A stretch of 64,000 nucleotides of DNA, taken from NCBI RefSeq assembly GCF_028289625.1, contig NZ_JANQOM010000045.1, forward strand, positions 41,688-105,687, in the 5' to 3' direction. How positions within the stretch are numbered: position 1 is the first letter of the stretch; each line of letters begins with the position of its first letter. Below, one piece after another: positions 16,782 through 25,566 of this stretch. The notes under the pieces are model-generated. The model was not told the origin of the DNA. It worked only from the letters and a program-made list of their open reading frames with translations, and made no database searches. Source of the DNA: Winogradskyella sp. (GTDB lineage: Bacteria; Bacteroidota; Bacteroidia; Flavobacteriales; Flavobacteriaceae). A program made the position numbers and the translations under genes.

Positions 16782-17786
16782 ATGAAAAATTTATTTCTAG
16801 CTAGTTTAATACTACTTTCTGCATATACATCTTATGCGCAATTTATAGTTGACAGTAATCCAAATTTTGACACTAACGCTATTAAGGCAGATGGTCGAAT
16901 TCTTGGAGTAGGTAATAATCCAAGAATACTCTTACAAAGCACTAGTGATGCTGATAACGATTGGACAAGAGGTTTAATAGGAAACAACATCTTTTGGAAT
17001 AGTACCAATAATACTTGGAGTAATTCAAGCTCATCAAGTTTTAATGATTTTAACTTAATTCGTTTTGAGAATGGCTCTAACATAGGGTTTTATGCTAAAA
17101 CAAATACTAATAGCGGTATTGAAAATTTTACTAATACCGAGATTGAAGACTACAGAATAATGACCATAACCAATTCTGGAAATGTTGGCATAGGGGTACG
17201 AAACCCTAATGCTAAACTACAGGTCGACGGTATAACTCTATTAAAACCGGACGTTATTAACAATAACTATTTAAGGGTAACAAGTAATGCACCTAGTCAG
17301 ACCAACCTCACTTATTTTTCTAATAACGACGCTAGATGGAATCTGTATAGTGACAACGAAGATTTTCGCTTTAGAAAGGCTGGAACTGATTCGGCAGAAA
17401 TAATGATACTTAAATCACAAGGAAATGTCGGTATTGGAACCGTCAACCCATCAGAACTATTGACCGTTAATGGTAAAATACTTTGCGAAGAAGTAGAGGT
17501 CATCGCCAATGTTGCTCCCGATTATGTGTTCCAAAAGTACTACACAGGTATTTCTTCTTTGAAAGAAGATTACGTAATGCCAACCTTAGAAGAAGTAGAA
17601 GCCTTTACCAAAGAGAACCATCACTTACCTGAAGTGCCTTCTGCAGATGAAATTAAAGAAGATGGTTTACAGCTTAAAGAAATGACTACCATTTTGTTAC
17701 AAAAAGTAGAAGAATTAACACTCTATACTATTGAGCAAGAAAAGCGGATTAAAGCTCTGGAAATAGAACTAGCAGCAAAAAAGTAA
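16782..17786 (+). CDS. Secreted tail-fibre-like repeat protein with C-terminal coiled coil
   Basis: A 334-aa exported protein with signal peptide MKNLFLASLILLSAYTSYA. The middle carries two copies of an N(V)GIG-x-x-NP-x-x-x-L-x-V-x-G motif (about residues 144-160 and 212-229), typical of phage-tail-fibre-like proteins common in Bacteroidota. The C-terminal ~85 residues contain YVMPTLEEVEAFTKENHHLPEVPSA and a heptad-like helix ending in KRIKALEIELAAKK. That is the conserved tail of this family and probably a trimerising coiled coil. It is followed seven bases later by the T9SS protein gene, so they form an operon. Function is unknown; adhesion or surface structure is a guess. Confidence 0.75.
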   Translation: MKNLFLASLILLSAYTSYAQFIVDSNPNFDTNAIKADGRILGVGNNPRILLQSTSDADNDWTRGLIGNNIFWNSTNNTWSNSSSSSFNDFNLIRFENGSNIGFYAKTNTNSGIENFTNTEIEDYRIMTITNSGNVGIGVRNPNAKLQVDGITLLKPDVINNNYLRVTSNAPSQTNLTYFSNNDARWNLYSDNEDFRFRKAGTDSAEIMILKSQGNVGIGTVNPSELLTVNGKILCEEVEVIANVAPDYVFQKYYTGISSLKEDYVMPTLEEVEAFTKENHHLPEVPSADEIKEDGLQLKEMTTILLQKVEELTLYTIEQEKRIKALEIELAAKK

Positions 17787-17793
17787 TGATGTT

Positions 17794-19515
17794 ATGAAAA
17801 TAAATATTCATAAAATAGTCACCCTAGTATTAATATTTCCACTGCTAAGTAATGCACAATTAGAGAATGCGAATTGGTATTTTGGCGATAATGTAATTAG
17901 TAGCCAAAATGGTGGTGGATTAAATTTTAATAATGGTACAGTTTCTGTGCTTACAGATGGTAAAACGGAAGATGCCTTTTCGTCCACTGCAACTGTTAGT
18001 GACGAAAATGGTAACCTTTTATTTTATACGGATGGAAGTTCTGTTTGGAATAAAAATCATAACAAAATGTCTGGGGGCAATAACTCTCTTAATGGGTTTT
18101 ATACTGTTTCTGTTGTTCCTTTCCCAGGAGATAGTGATAAATATTATATTTTTACTATTGGTTCTGATGGTACATTTAACTTAGATTATTTTTACTCAAT
18201 TGTTGATATGAGTTTAAACAATGGTCTTGGAAATGTAGATACGAACTCACTAAATACAAACTTAAATATTTTACCATATACATCATTCAATCCTGATGGT
18301 TCCTTTGATATAAAGGGTGAAATGCAAAGAAAAAGTAATATAGTAGTTGCTAAGCATTCTGATGGTGAATCATACTGGCTTATTTTGAATCCTTTTGATG
18401 TTTTTTTTGTATTAAAAATTGATAGTAATGGAATATCATCAAATCCAATTATTTATGACGAAGGTAATCCCTCTTTAGACTATAATTTGAATATTCGTGG
18501 GGCATCAGGAATGAGTATCTCTCCTAATAACGATAAAATAAGCTATTACTGTAACAGAGCGAATGGAGGTAATCAATCAAATCTATTTACAATCCTAAAC
18601 TTCAATAACTCAAGTGGTCAATTAAGTCCTTCATTCTTTACTGTTGACAATCCCAATTTTGCAATGCCAGGTTATGCATCTGAATTTTCTGGGAATGGCA
18701 ATTATCTATATTTATTAGTTGGAGGCGGCTTCAGTTATGAGATTTTTCAATTTGACCTACAAAATACAAATATCAATCCTGTATCTATTGGTTTATCATT
18801 GCCATTACCACTATCTGATAACCCTGAAACCGACTTACCTACAATGGTAAGAGGCATTGATGGTAAAATATATGTGCCAAATAATAATAATTTTTTAGGA
18901 GTAATCAATAACCCTAACTTGTTTGGAACTAATTCAAACTACGTAAATAATCAAATAGATTTAGGCACAAATGTTATTGCAAAGAAGCTCCCCCAACAAG
19001 TTCAGAATCAAATTAATAACAATTGTCCAGACAATTTAACTATAACTCAAACAGTCTCTAATGGAACTAATGACATCCAAGAGGCTTCCAATTGGATTGT
19101 TGCACTTAATGTAATTGAAAATGCCGCAAATGCCGAGTACGATGCTGGTAATTTTGTGAAACTTCAAAGAGGATTCCATGCCAGAGCAGGGTCAACATTT
19201 AGAGCTTATATAGATGGTTGCTTAAATACGCAACCAGTTGCCAAAAATTCTATATTCAATAATGATAAAATATCAGATAATCAAATCGTTATTTTCCCGA
19301 ACCCGGCTAAGGACAAGGTTCGTTTATCTCATAATCAGATGAATATTCAATCATTTGAACTCTATGATATTCATGGAAGAACAGTTATTAATAATAATAA
19401 CTTAAACTCGAGCAAACATACGATTGATGTCAGTTCTTTTGAAAAAGGCTTTTATATTATAAGAATTGTATTAGAAGATAATTCCGTTATCACCAAAAAT
19501 CTAGTCATAAAGTAA
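17794..19515 (+). CDS. Secreted protein with 3-coathanger-stack and T9SS type A sorting domains
   Basis: A 573-aa protein with a signal peptide (ending near LLSNA, residue 21). Residues 25-400 resemble a beta-propeller-like region (ENANWYFGDNV, LFYTDGSSVWNKNH, ISPNNDKISYY). A segment near 430-475 (IENAANAEYDAGNFVKLQRGFHARAGS) fits the 3-coathanger stack module. The last ~75 residues (VIFPNPAKDKV, YDIHGRTV, GFYIIRIV) are a type A C-terminal sorting signal for type IX secretion and cell-surface attachment. It shares a transcript with the tail-fibre-like gene and ends in a terminator. Specific function is not assignable. Confidence 0.85.
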   Translation: MKINIHKIVTLVLIFPLLSNAQLENANWYFGDNVISSQNGGGLNFNNGTVSVLTDGKTEDAFSSTATVSDENGNLLFYTDGSSVWNKNHNKMSGGNNSLNGFYTVSVVPFPGDSDKYYIFTIGSDGTFNLDYFYSIVDMSLNNGLGNVDTNSLNTNLNILPYTSFNPDGSFDIKGEMQRKSNIVVAKHSDGESYWLILNPFDVFFVLKIDSNGISSNPIIYDEGNPSLDYNLNIRGASGMSISPNNDKISYYCNRANGGNQSNLFTILNFNNSSGQLSPSFFTVDNPNFAMPGYASEFSGNGNYLYLLVGGGFSYEIFQFDLQNTNINPVSIGLSLPLPLSDNPETDLPTMVRGIDGKIYVPNNNNFLGVINNPNLFGTNSNYVNNQIDLGTNVIAKKLPQQVQNQINNNCPDNLTITQTVSNGTNDIQEASNWIVALNVIENAANAEYDAGNFVKLQRGFHARAGSTFRAYIDGCLNTQPVAKNSIFNNDKISDNQIVIFPNPAKDKVRLSHNQMNIQSFELYDIHGRTVINNNNLNSSKHTIDVSSFEKGFYIIRIVLEDNSVITKNLVIK

Positions 19516-19531
19516 ACGACAACGTTTAGAT

Positions 19532-19568
19532 AAAAAAAGCCGATTAGTTTTACTAATTGGCTTTTTTT
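19532..19568 (+). terminator. Rho-independent terminator after the T9SS protein gene
   Basis: An 11-bp stem (AGCCGATTAGT / ACTAATTGGCT, one G-U) with a TTT loop, flanked by an A run and a seven-T tail. Confidence 0.85.
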
Positions 19569-19579
19569 ATTTTTGGCTT

Positions 19580-20281
19580 ATGAGATTAATTTGTGCTTTT
19601 TGTTGGCTTTTTATGTTTTATAGTTGTGAGGACAAACCAACTCCTAAACAAACAAATTCTATAGTTCCTAAAGATACCATTGTAAAAAAGGTTAAGGAGG
19701 TTCCTAAAACGGAGACTGAATCGGAGTATCCTTTATTGACAGACAACAATGCCATGGAGTATTTCTTGGAATATGAAAAAGAGCATAAGGAAAATAAAGT
19801 AAGAATCACCACAGATTTTGGTATTATCGACATTCAACTTTATGATAAGACCAAATTCCATCGCGCCAATTTTATCTATTTGACTAAACGAAAGTACTTC
19901 GACGGGACTCAATTTTACAGAGTGGTTAAAAACTTTGTGATTCAAGGGGGTAGTAGTGATGATTATAATATTGCCAAGCGACGTAGAAAAATCGGAAAAT
20001 ACCTTTTACCGCCAGATACCAAACGTGGCTATACCCATAAACGCGGAGCAGTGTCTATGCCGAGCAGCGAAATTGAAAATGCCTATAAACTGGCATCACC
20101 TTTTCAGTTCTTTATCATTAACCGTATTGGTGGAGCCGATTATTTAGATGAGGATTACACGGTGTTTGGTGAGGTGATTCGCGGTATGGACGTGGTTGAT
20201 AAAATCAATGCCGTAGACACCGATGAAGGAGATTGGCCACTACACAATGTGTATATACGGAAAGTAGAAATTATAAAATAA
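19580..20281 (+). CDS. Cyclophilin-type peptidyl-prolyl isomerase, lipoprotein
   Basis: A 233-aa envelope PPIase. The N-terminus LICAFCWLFMFYSCED is a lipoprotein signal with the lipidated Cys near residue 16. A short Lys/Thr linker precedes the cyclophilin domain (about 75-230): FGIIDIQLYDKTKFHRANFIYL, YFDGTQFYRVVKNFVIQGG, RGAVSMPSSEIENA, FQFFIINRIGG and YTVFGEVIRGMDVVDKI. FxRV-like and FQFF segments are the expected active-site strands. The RKIGKYLLPPDTKRGYTHKRG insertion is typical of Bacteroidota members. It probably assists folding in the periplasm. Confidence 0.9.
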   Translation: MRLICAFCWLFMFYSCEDKPTPKQTNSIVPKDTIVKKVKEVPKTETESEYPLLTDNNAMEYFLEYEKEHKENKVRITTDFGIIDIQLYDKTKFHRANFIYLTKRKYFDGTQFYRVVKNFVIQGGSSDDYNIAKRRRKIGKYLLPPDTKRGYTHKRGAVSMPSSEIENAYKLASPFQFFIINRIGGADYLDEDYTVFGEVIRGMDVVDKINAVDTDEGDWPLHNVYIRKVEIIK

Positions 20282-20343
20282 TTAAGACTTCCCTTTTCAA
20301 TTTTTAATACCTTGTAGTTTGTAATTTCCAAAAACTAACTACA

Positions 20344-22488
20344 ATGATCTCTAAATCCATTAAAGCTGCAGTTCTATGCAGTGTTATTCTATGTTCCAGC
20401 TGTAAAGAAGAACCAAAAACCGATGATAAGTTAATGACGGATAATATCTTATTGCAAGAATGGGAAGGACCTCACCAAGGTGTACCTGCGTTTGATAAAA
20501 TGAATGTAGCTGATGTAAAAGAAGCTGTAGAAAAAGGTATGGAGCTGCAATTAAAAGAGGTTGATGCTATTGCCAATAATGAAGAGAATCCCACTTTTGA
20601 AAATACCATAGTAGCCATGGAAAGCGCCGGAAAAGCACTAAATCGTGTGTTTACCTATTACGGTATTCTCAGCAGCAATATGTCTTCGCCTGAGTTTAGG
20701 GAAGTACAGGCAGAGTTGGCTCCAAAATTGTCGGAATTCCGATCTAAAATTTCGCAAAATGAAAATCTGTTTCAACGTATCAAAGCAGTATATGATGCTT
20801 CTCAAAAAAATCCTTTAGAAGCTCAAGAGCAACGTGTTGTCGATTTAATTTATAAACGATTCGAAATAAGCGGTGCTAATCTTGATGCCGAAAAGAAAAA
20901 ACGTTATGCAGAGATTAACAAAGAATTGTCAACACTTTACACAAAGTTTTCTAACAATGTTTTGCATGATGAAGAAAACTATGTTTCCTATTTAACCAAA
21001 GACCAGCTCGGAGGTTTATCGGAAGGTTATATAAAATCTGCTGCTAAAATTGCTTCAGATAAAGGGCAAGATGGCAAATATGCCATAACCAATACACGTT
21101 CTTCCATGGATCCGTTTTTAACTTACTCAACCGAACGTTGGCTTCGCAAGCAAGTTTGGGAAAACTATTATTCACGAGGAGACAATGGTGACGAGTATGA
21201 CAACAACGCTATTATTGCCGAAATTCTAAAACTTCGCAAAGAACGCGTTGGCTTATTGGGCTACGACAATTATGCCGAATGGAGATTACAAGACCGAATG
21301 GCAAAGCATCCAGATAATGCCATGGAACTTATGCTTAAAGTTTGGCCAGCCTCTACGGCAAGAGTCAAAGAGGAAGTTGCCGATATGCAAACTGTAGCCA
21401 ATGAACTTGGAGATAACATTACCATAGAACCTTGGGATTATCGTTATTATGCCGAAAAAGTACGTCAGAAAAAGTACGACCTAGATAGCGATGAAGTGAA
21501 ACAATACCTCCAATTAGACAAACTTACTGATGCTATGTTTTTTGTTGCTGGTGAATTGTTCAATTATAAATTCACGCCAGTTGAAGAAGGATCAGTTCCT
21601 GTTTTTCATGAAGATGTTAATGTCTGGGAAGTTACCGATAAAGATTCTGGCAAACATGTTGGGCTTTGGTACTTAGACCCTTATGCTCGTGAAGGTAAAC
21701 GTTCTGGTGCTTGGGCTACAACTTACAGATATTACACTACGTTTGAAGGCGAAACCAATGTTTTAGCGTCTAATAATTCCAACTTTGTAAAGCCTGCTCC
21801 GGGTGAAGCCGTTTTAGTATCTTGGGATGATGCCACTACATTCTTTCATGAGTTTGGGCACGCCCTTCATTTCTTTGCGGCAGATGTAAAATATCCAACA
21901 TTACAAGGAGGTGTTAGGGATTACACTGAGTTTCAATCGCAATTATTAGAACGATGGTTATCTACTGATAAAGTGATCAACCAATTTTTGGTGCACTATG
22001 AAACAGGAGAACCCATTCCAGCAGAATTAGTTGAAAAAATCAAAAAAGCTTCAACATTCAATCAAGGTTTTGGTACTACTGAATACTTGGCTTCAGCGCT
22101 AATCGATATGAAATTACACTTGGCAGATCCTACTGATATAGATATCGACAAATTTGAACGCGAAACTTTAGACGAATTGGGTATGCCTAAAGAACTGCCT
22201 ATGCGTCATCGCACACCTCATTTCGGACATGTATTTTCTGGAGAAGGATATGCTACTGCTTACTATGGCTATATGTGGGCAGATGTATTAACCAGTGATG
22301 CTTCAGAAGCATTTAAGGAAGCACCTGGAGGATTCTATGACAAGGATATGGCTGATAAATTGGTAAAGTATTTATTTGCACCTCGTAATGCGTTGGATCC
22401 TGCAGAAGCTTACAGGCTGTTTAGAGGTCGTGATGCCAAAATTGAAGCTTTAATGCGAGATAGAGGGTTTCCTGTGCCACAGAGCTAA
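20344..22488 (+). CDS. M3 family oligopeptidase (peptidyl-dipeptidase-like), lipoprotein
   Basis: A 714-aa zinc metallopeptidase of the thimet/Dcp family. The lipobox ends at Cys20 (ILCSSCK), so it is anchored in the envelope. The zinc site is HEFGHALH at residues 502-509, with the downstream Glu ligand in the TEFQSQLLERW segment. SGAWATTYR and GHVFSGEGYATAYYGYMWADVL are typical of the family. It probably degrades short peptides in the periplasm. Normal family length, no sign of damage. Confidence 0.92.
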   Translation: MISKSIKAAVLCSVILCSSCKEEPKTDDKLMTDNILLQEWEGPHQGVPAFDKMNVADVKEAVEKGMELQLKEVDAIANNEENPTFENTIVAMESAGKALNRVFTYYGILSSNMSSPEFREVQAELAPKLSEFRSKISQNENLFQRIKAVYDASQKNPLEAQEQRVVDLIYKRFEISGANLDAEKKKRYAEINKELSTLYTKFSNNVLHDEENYVSYLTKDQLGGLSEGYIKSAAKIASDKGQDGKYAITNTRSSMDPFLTYSTERWLRKQVWENYYSRGDNGDEYDNNAIIAEILKLRKERVGLLGYDNYAEWRLQDRMAKHPDNAMELMLKVWPASTARVKEEVADMQTVANELGDNITIEPWDYRYYAEKVRQKKYDLDSDEVKQYLQLDKLTDAMFFVAGELFNYKFTPVEEGSVPVFHEDVNVWEVTDKDSGKHVGLWYLDPYAREGKRSGAWATTYRYYTTFEGETNVLASNNSNFVKPAPGEAVLVSWDDATTFFHEFGHALHFFAADVKYPTLQGGVRDYTEFQSQLLERWLSTDKVINQFLVHYETGEPIPAELVEKIKKASTFNQGFGTTEYLASALIDMKLHLADPTDIDIDKFERETLDELGMPKELPMRHRTPHFGHVFSGEGYATAYYGYMWADVLTSDASEAFKEAPGGFYDKDMADKLVKYLFAPRNALDPAEAYRLFRGRDAKIEALMRDRGFPVPQS

Positions 22489-22515
22489 AAAAAGCTACTA
22501 TACGATATACATCTA

Positions 22516-22935
22516 ATGGAATATCCCGAAGTAGAACAACTTAAAACTCAATTCAAAAAATACAAGATAAAAATATCCCAAGGCTTTAACCACATAAGAA
22601 AAGCTATATTCTTTACCAGCTTATCTATTGGAGCAAAGTCTTGGGATATACTCATCGATGATGAGTTTGGCGACTTTTCAAAGCACAATCCTGTTTTTGA
22701 TTGGTTTTTAGTGCTCTATGCCTTAGAAACCTATGATGAATGTGAGGATATTATAGAATGGAGTAACTTCCATGGGATTGATACCACTCTCCTATTGGAC
22801 TATTATAAATCATTAGCAACGACTTATAAAGAGATTGAAGCCATAGTTGGGTCCATCGACCCTTTAATCTCTTCATTTGATTATACGTTAAGGACTAGTG
22901 TAGTAGGTGTTTTAGCAAGCATCAATCTTGAATAG
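22516..22935 (+). CDS. Hypothetical protein, 139 aa
   Basis: I do not recognise this family. It is a soluble, slightly acidic, mainly helical protein without a signal peptide or membrane segment (MEYPEVEQLKTQFKKY..., RKAIFFTSLSIGAKSWDILIDDEFGDF). It begins 27 nt after the M3 peptidase stop on the same strand, so it may be co-transcribed. It converges on the TRIC channel gene with one base between stops. The intact frame, ATG start and tight packing support a real gene. Confidence 0.65.
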   Translation: MEYPEVEQLKTQFKKYKIKISQGFNHIRKAIFFTSLSIGAKSWDILIDDEFGDFSKHNPVFDWFLVLYALETYDECEDIIEWSNFHGIDTTLLLDYYKSLATTYKEIEAIVGSIDPLISSFDYTLRTSVVGVLASINLE

Positions 22936-22936
22936 T

Positions 22937-23560
22937 TTAGTCTTCTTTTTTATAGATACTTGGCAAGCTAATCTTAAACTTTACAGCCAGCAATCTAATA
23001 ACAATAACTACCAAACCGGCAATGATAAAAAGATAATTTTGATCTTTAAGGAATTCTCTTAATCCAAAATACGTCAATCCGCCGATAATACAAGCCGTAG
23101 CATATATCTCTTTTCTGAATATTACGGGAATATCATTGCAAAGGATATCGCGAATAACACCACCAAAGCAGGCCGTCATCGTACCAAGCGCTATGCAAAT
23201 AAAAGGGTGAAGACCTGCCACCAAGCCTGTTTCGATACCTACAACAGTATATAAGCCAATACCAATAGTATCAAATAAGAATAAGGAACGTCTTAAATGC
23301 TTTAACTGATTTCTAAATACAATAGCAAATATTGTAGAGCCAACTATAACATAACCATAAGTCATATTTTGCATCCAGGATACTGGAGTCACACCAACCA
23401 AAATATCGCGTAATGAACCTCCACCAACAGCTGTTACAAATGCGATAATCAATACACCAAAAGGATCCATGCGTTTATTCATGGCGACTAGCACACCTGA
23501 GATGGCAAATGCGATGGTACCCAATATGTCTAAAGTTTGAAAAAACATTTTTCCTGTCAT
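22937..23560 (-). CDS. Trimeric intracellular cation (TRIC) channel family membrane protein
   Basis: A 207-aa inner-membrane protein with about seven hydrophobic segments in two UPF0126/YicG repeats. Repeat 1 (about 8-90) contains TIAFAISGVLVAMNKRMDPFGV and AVGGGSLRDILVGVTP. Repeat 2 (about 95-175) contains GLVAGLHPFICIALGTMTACFGGVIRDILCND. The GGG(x)RD pair is the family signature. Bacterial TRIC proteins form K+/Na+-conducting trimers. The start codon overlaps the first of the palindromic repeats that fill the upstream gap. Confidence 0.9.
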   Translation of the reverse strand: MTGKMFFQTLDILGTIAFAISGVLVAMNKRMDPFGVLIIAFVTAVGGGSLRDILVGVTPVSWMQNMTYGYVIVGSTIFAIVFRNQLKHLRRSLFLFDTIGIGLYTVVGIETGLVAGLHPFICIALGTMTACFGGVIRDILCNDIPVIFRKEIYATACIIGGLTYFGLREFLKDQNYLFIIAGLVVIVIRLLAVKFKISLPSIYKKED

Positions 23561-23602
23561 TCCTGCCCTTAGACTTCATTGAAGATAAACCTTGGCAGGG
23601 AT
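23559..23602. repeat. Imperfect inverted repeat in the upstream region of the TRIC gene
   Basis: ATTCCTGCC at 23559-23567 pairs with GGCAGGGAT at 23594-23602 (one G-U). It resembles the ends of short dispersed repeats common between flavobacterial genes. It overlaps the TRIC start codon by two bases. Confidence 0.5.
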
Positions 23603-23668
23603 CTATTTCTAATTTCATTGAAACACTGGTAACACTTACCTGTGTCTGATTAAACTTTGCTCTGCGTA

Positions 23669-23689
23669 ATCCCGAAATAAGTTCGGGAT
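23669..23689. repeat. REP-like palindrome, copy 1
   Basis: ATCCCGAA, a 5-nt centre (ATAAG), then TTCGGGAT: a perfect 8-bp palindromic arm pair. It differs by one base from the copy at 23734-23754. Confidence 0.85.
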
Positions 23690-23733
23690 GAACGATATTC
23701 ACAATTTTGAATACACAAGCTTTTCTCTCTGAG

Positions 23734-23754
23734 ATCCCGAAACAAGTTCGGGAT
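23734..23754. repeat. REP-like palindrome, copy 2
   Basis: ATCCCGAA, centre ACAAG, then TTCGGGAT. The two copies start 65 nt apart in the same orientation in the 238-nt gap between the TRIC and RDD genes, which otherwise shows no gene. Confidence 0.85.
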
Positions 23755-23798
23755 AAGCGACTTACACAAGTTTCCATTCTGAAAACTTGGTTCCCTGC

Positions 23799-24524
23799 TT
23801 ACATGTTCTGCGTGTAGTAATTATAATCTTTTAAAATGGTATCTATAAACTGAACATCATATAACTTTGATTCAATACCAAGCGTTTCACAAATTTTAGC
23901 TTTTAGAATCGTCAACGTTTTAAAATCATTGTTCTTTCTAGAAATCGTAAAGGCTTCTTTAATGATTCTTACATCTTTGTCCGTCAATTGTGTGACGTTA
24001 CTAAACACGGGTTGATAATCATCATTGATTTCTTCAAGAATAGTGCTAGAAATTTTGTGTTTTTTCTTAACGCTAATCACTACGGTTCCAGCCGCCGCAT
24101 CACCAACACGTTGTTTTTTATCCGACAGTAAAATACTCAATATGCCTATGGATGAAAAAAACAACCATATATCTATAATTCGTAACATCCAACGCACAAA
24201 AAGGTTGTACCATTCCGTTGGTGCACCATCAACTCGTACTACTTTAATCTTCATGATCATCTTTCCCACAGTTTGCCCACCAAAAACTATGTGGCATATA
24301 ACGGAATAGAAGAATGCGGGTAAGTAAAATAAGCCCAAGAAACCGCGTTGGGTCCAAGCATCAGCATCAAAAATCTCTGAAATCGCAACAAGGTTCTCCA
24401 TTATGGTCATGTAAGTCACTAAAATCACACCATCAATTAAGAAAGCGACCATACGTTCGCCTAAACCTATTAGCTTATAGTCCAAGTTGACATTTTGTGC
24501 TGTGTTAATTGCTAATTTGCCCAT
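23799..24524 (-). CDS. RDD family membrane protein
   Basis: A 241-aa inner-membrane protein. The RDD domain (about residues 15-150) has GLGERMVAFLIDGVILVTYM, FYLPAFFYSVICHIVFGGQTVGKMIMKIKVVRVDG and LFVRWMLRIID, giving three or four membrane helices. The C-terminal ~75 residues are soluble. I chose the start at 24524 (MGKLAINTAQNV). A longer frame opens at 24635, but those extra 37 codons would overlap the divergent SpoIIM gene and do not look like protein of this family. It is divergent from the SpoIIM-MoxR operon. Function of the family is unclear, possibly transport. Confidence 0.87.
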   Translation of the reverse strand: MGKLAINTAQNVNLDYKLIGLGERMVAFLIDGVILVTYMTIMENLVAISEIFDADAWTQRGFLGLFYLPAFFYSVICHIVFGGQTVGKMIMKIKVVRVDGAPTEWYNLFVRWMLRIIDIWLFFSSIGILSILLSDKKQRVGDAAAGTVVISVKKKHKISSTILEEINDDYQPVFSNVTQLTDKDVRIIKEAFTISRKNNDFKTLTILKAKICETLGIESKLYDVQFIDTILKDYNYYTQNM

Positions 24525-24558
24525 TGCAATGTATATTCGTTTTAAATTAGAATGGTTT

Positions 24559-25566
24559 ATGCGCGAAGCGTCTTTCGTGAAGCAAAATAAGGAAAAATGG
24601 ATTGGTTTTGAAAATGCATTAAACAATAATGCCAAAATAAATCCTGATGATTTAGCTTCTTACTATATTCAACTTACCAATGATTTATCATATGCCCAAA
24701 CTTACTATCCAGAAAGTAAGACTTTGTTGTATTTAAATTCGTTAGCCTCACAAGCACATCAAAAGATTTATATCACCAAAAAAGAGTCGAAAAACAAAAT
24801 CATTTCATTTTGGCGCGATGAATTCCCCTTGTTTTTTTACCAATACCATAAAACATTACTGTATTCTTTTTTAATATTTATGGCTGCTGTACTTATAGGA
24901 GTCGTCTCAACATTGAATGATGATGATTTTGCAAGGCTAATATTGACTGACCAATATGTAAATATGACTATCGAAAATATAGAAAATGGAGAGCCTATGG
25001 CGGTTTATAAAAGTGGAAGTAATATTGGTACGTTCCTAGGCATCACAATAAACAATATTAGGGTAGCTATTATTGCTTTCGCCCTAGGCGTCTTTTTTAG
25101 TATTGGCACCATTTGGGTACTTTTTAGAAATGGTGTTATGTTAGGTTCATTTATAACCTTCTTTTACAAATATGGCCTAATAGAAAACACATCAACCATA
25201 TGGTTGCATGGCACTATAGAAATTTCAGTCATCGTTATTGCTGGTTGTGCAGGTCTGGTTATGGGCAATAGCATTTTATTTCCAAAAACTTATTCTAGAC
25301 GAATCTCCTTTATGAAGGGTGCTAAAGACGGCCTTAAAATTGTGGTGAGTACTATTCCATTTTTTATTATCGCTGGTTTTATTGAAGGTTTTATAACCCG
25401 TTATGGTGAACAAATGCCTTGGTTATTAGCTTATGGTATTATTTTTATTTCGCTTTTCATAATTGTCTATTATTATATTGTTTATCCTATATTATTACAC
25501 AAAGCTTCAACTATTAAGCTTAAAGAAGTAGCTCCTGAAGCATTACCCAAACCCAAACTAACGTGA
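24559..25566 (+). CDS. Stage II sporulation protein M-like (DUF95/SpoIIM) membrane protein
   Basis: A 335-aa membrane protein with a soluble N-terminal third and about five or six helices from residue 100 on. It begins MREASFVKQNKEKWIGFENAL, the usual start of Bacteroidota SpoIIM-like proteins, so I preferred ATG 24559 to the frame opening at 24487. Later segments (NNIRVAIIAFALGVFFSIGTIWVLFRNGVMLG and WLHGTIEISVIVIAGCAGLVMG) match the family. The organism shows no other sporulation feature; in this phylum the gene belongs to the MoxR/DUF58 block. First gene of a six-gene run. Confidence 0.88.
   Translation: MREASFVKQNKEKWIGFENALNNNAKINPDDLASYYIQLTNDLSYAQTYYPESKTLLYLNSLASQAHQKIYITKKESKNKIISFWRDEFPLFFYQYHKTLLYSFLIFMAAVLIGVVSTLNDDDFARLILTDQYVNMTIENIENGEPMAVYKSGSNIGTFLGITINNIRVAIIAFALGVFFSIGTIWVLFRNGVMLGSFITFFYKYGLIENTSTIWLHGTIEISVIVIAGCAGLVMGNSILFPKTYSRRISFMKGAKDGLKIVVSTIPFFIIAGFIEGFITRYGEQMPWLLAYGIIFISLFIIVYYYIVYPILLHKASTIKLKEVAPEALPKPKLT

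Noticed and set aside
17933..18184. 83-codon plus-strand frame inside the T9SS protein gene
   Set aside because: Fully inside a long, well supported gene in another frame.
23475..23777. 100-codon minus-strand frame across the start of the TRIC gene and the repeat island
   Set aside because: It runs through the palindromic repeats and antisense/out-of-frame TRIC sequence, has a Cys/Arg/Ser-rich composition and no signal of a protein family.
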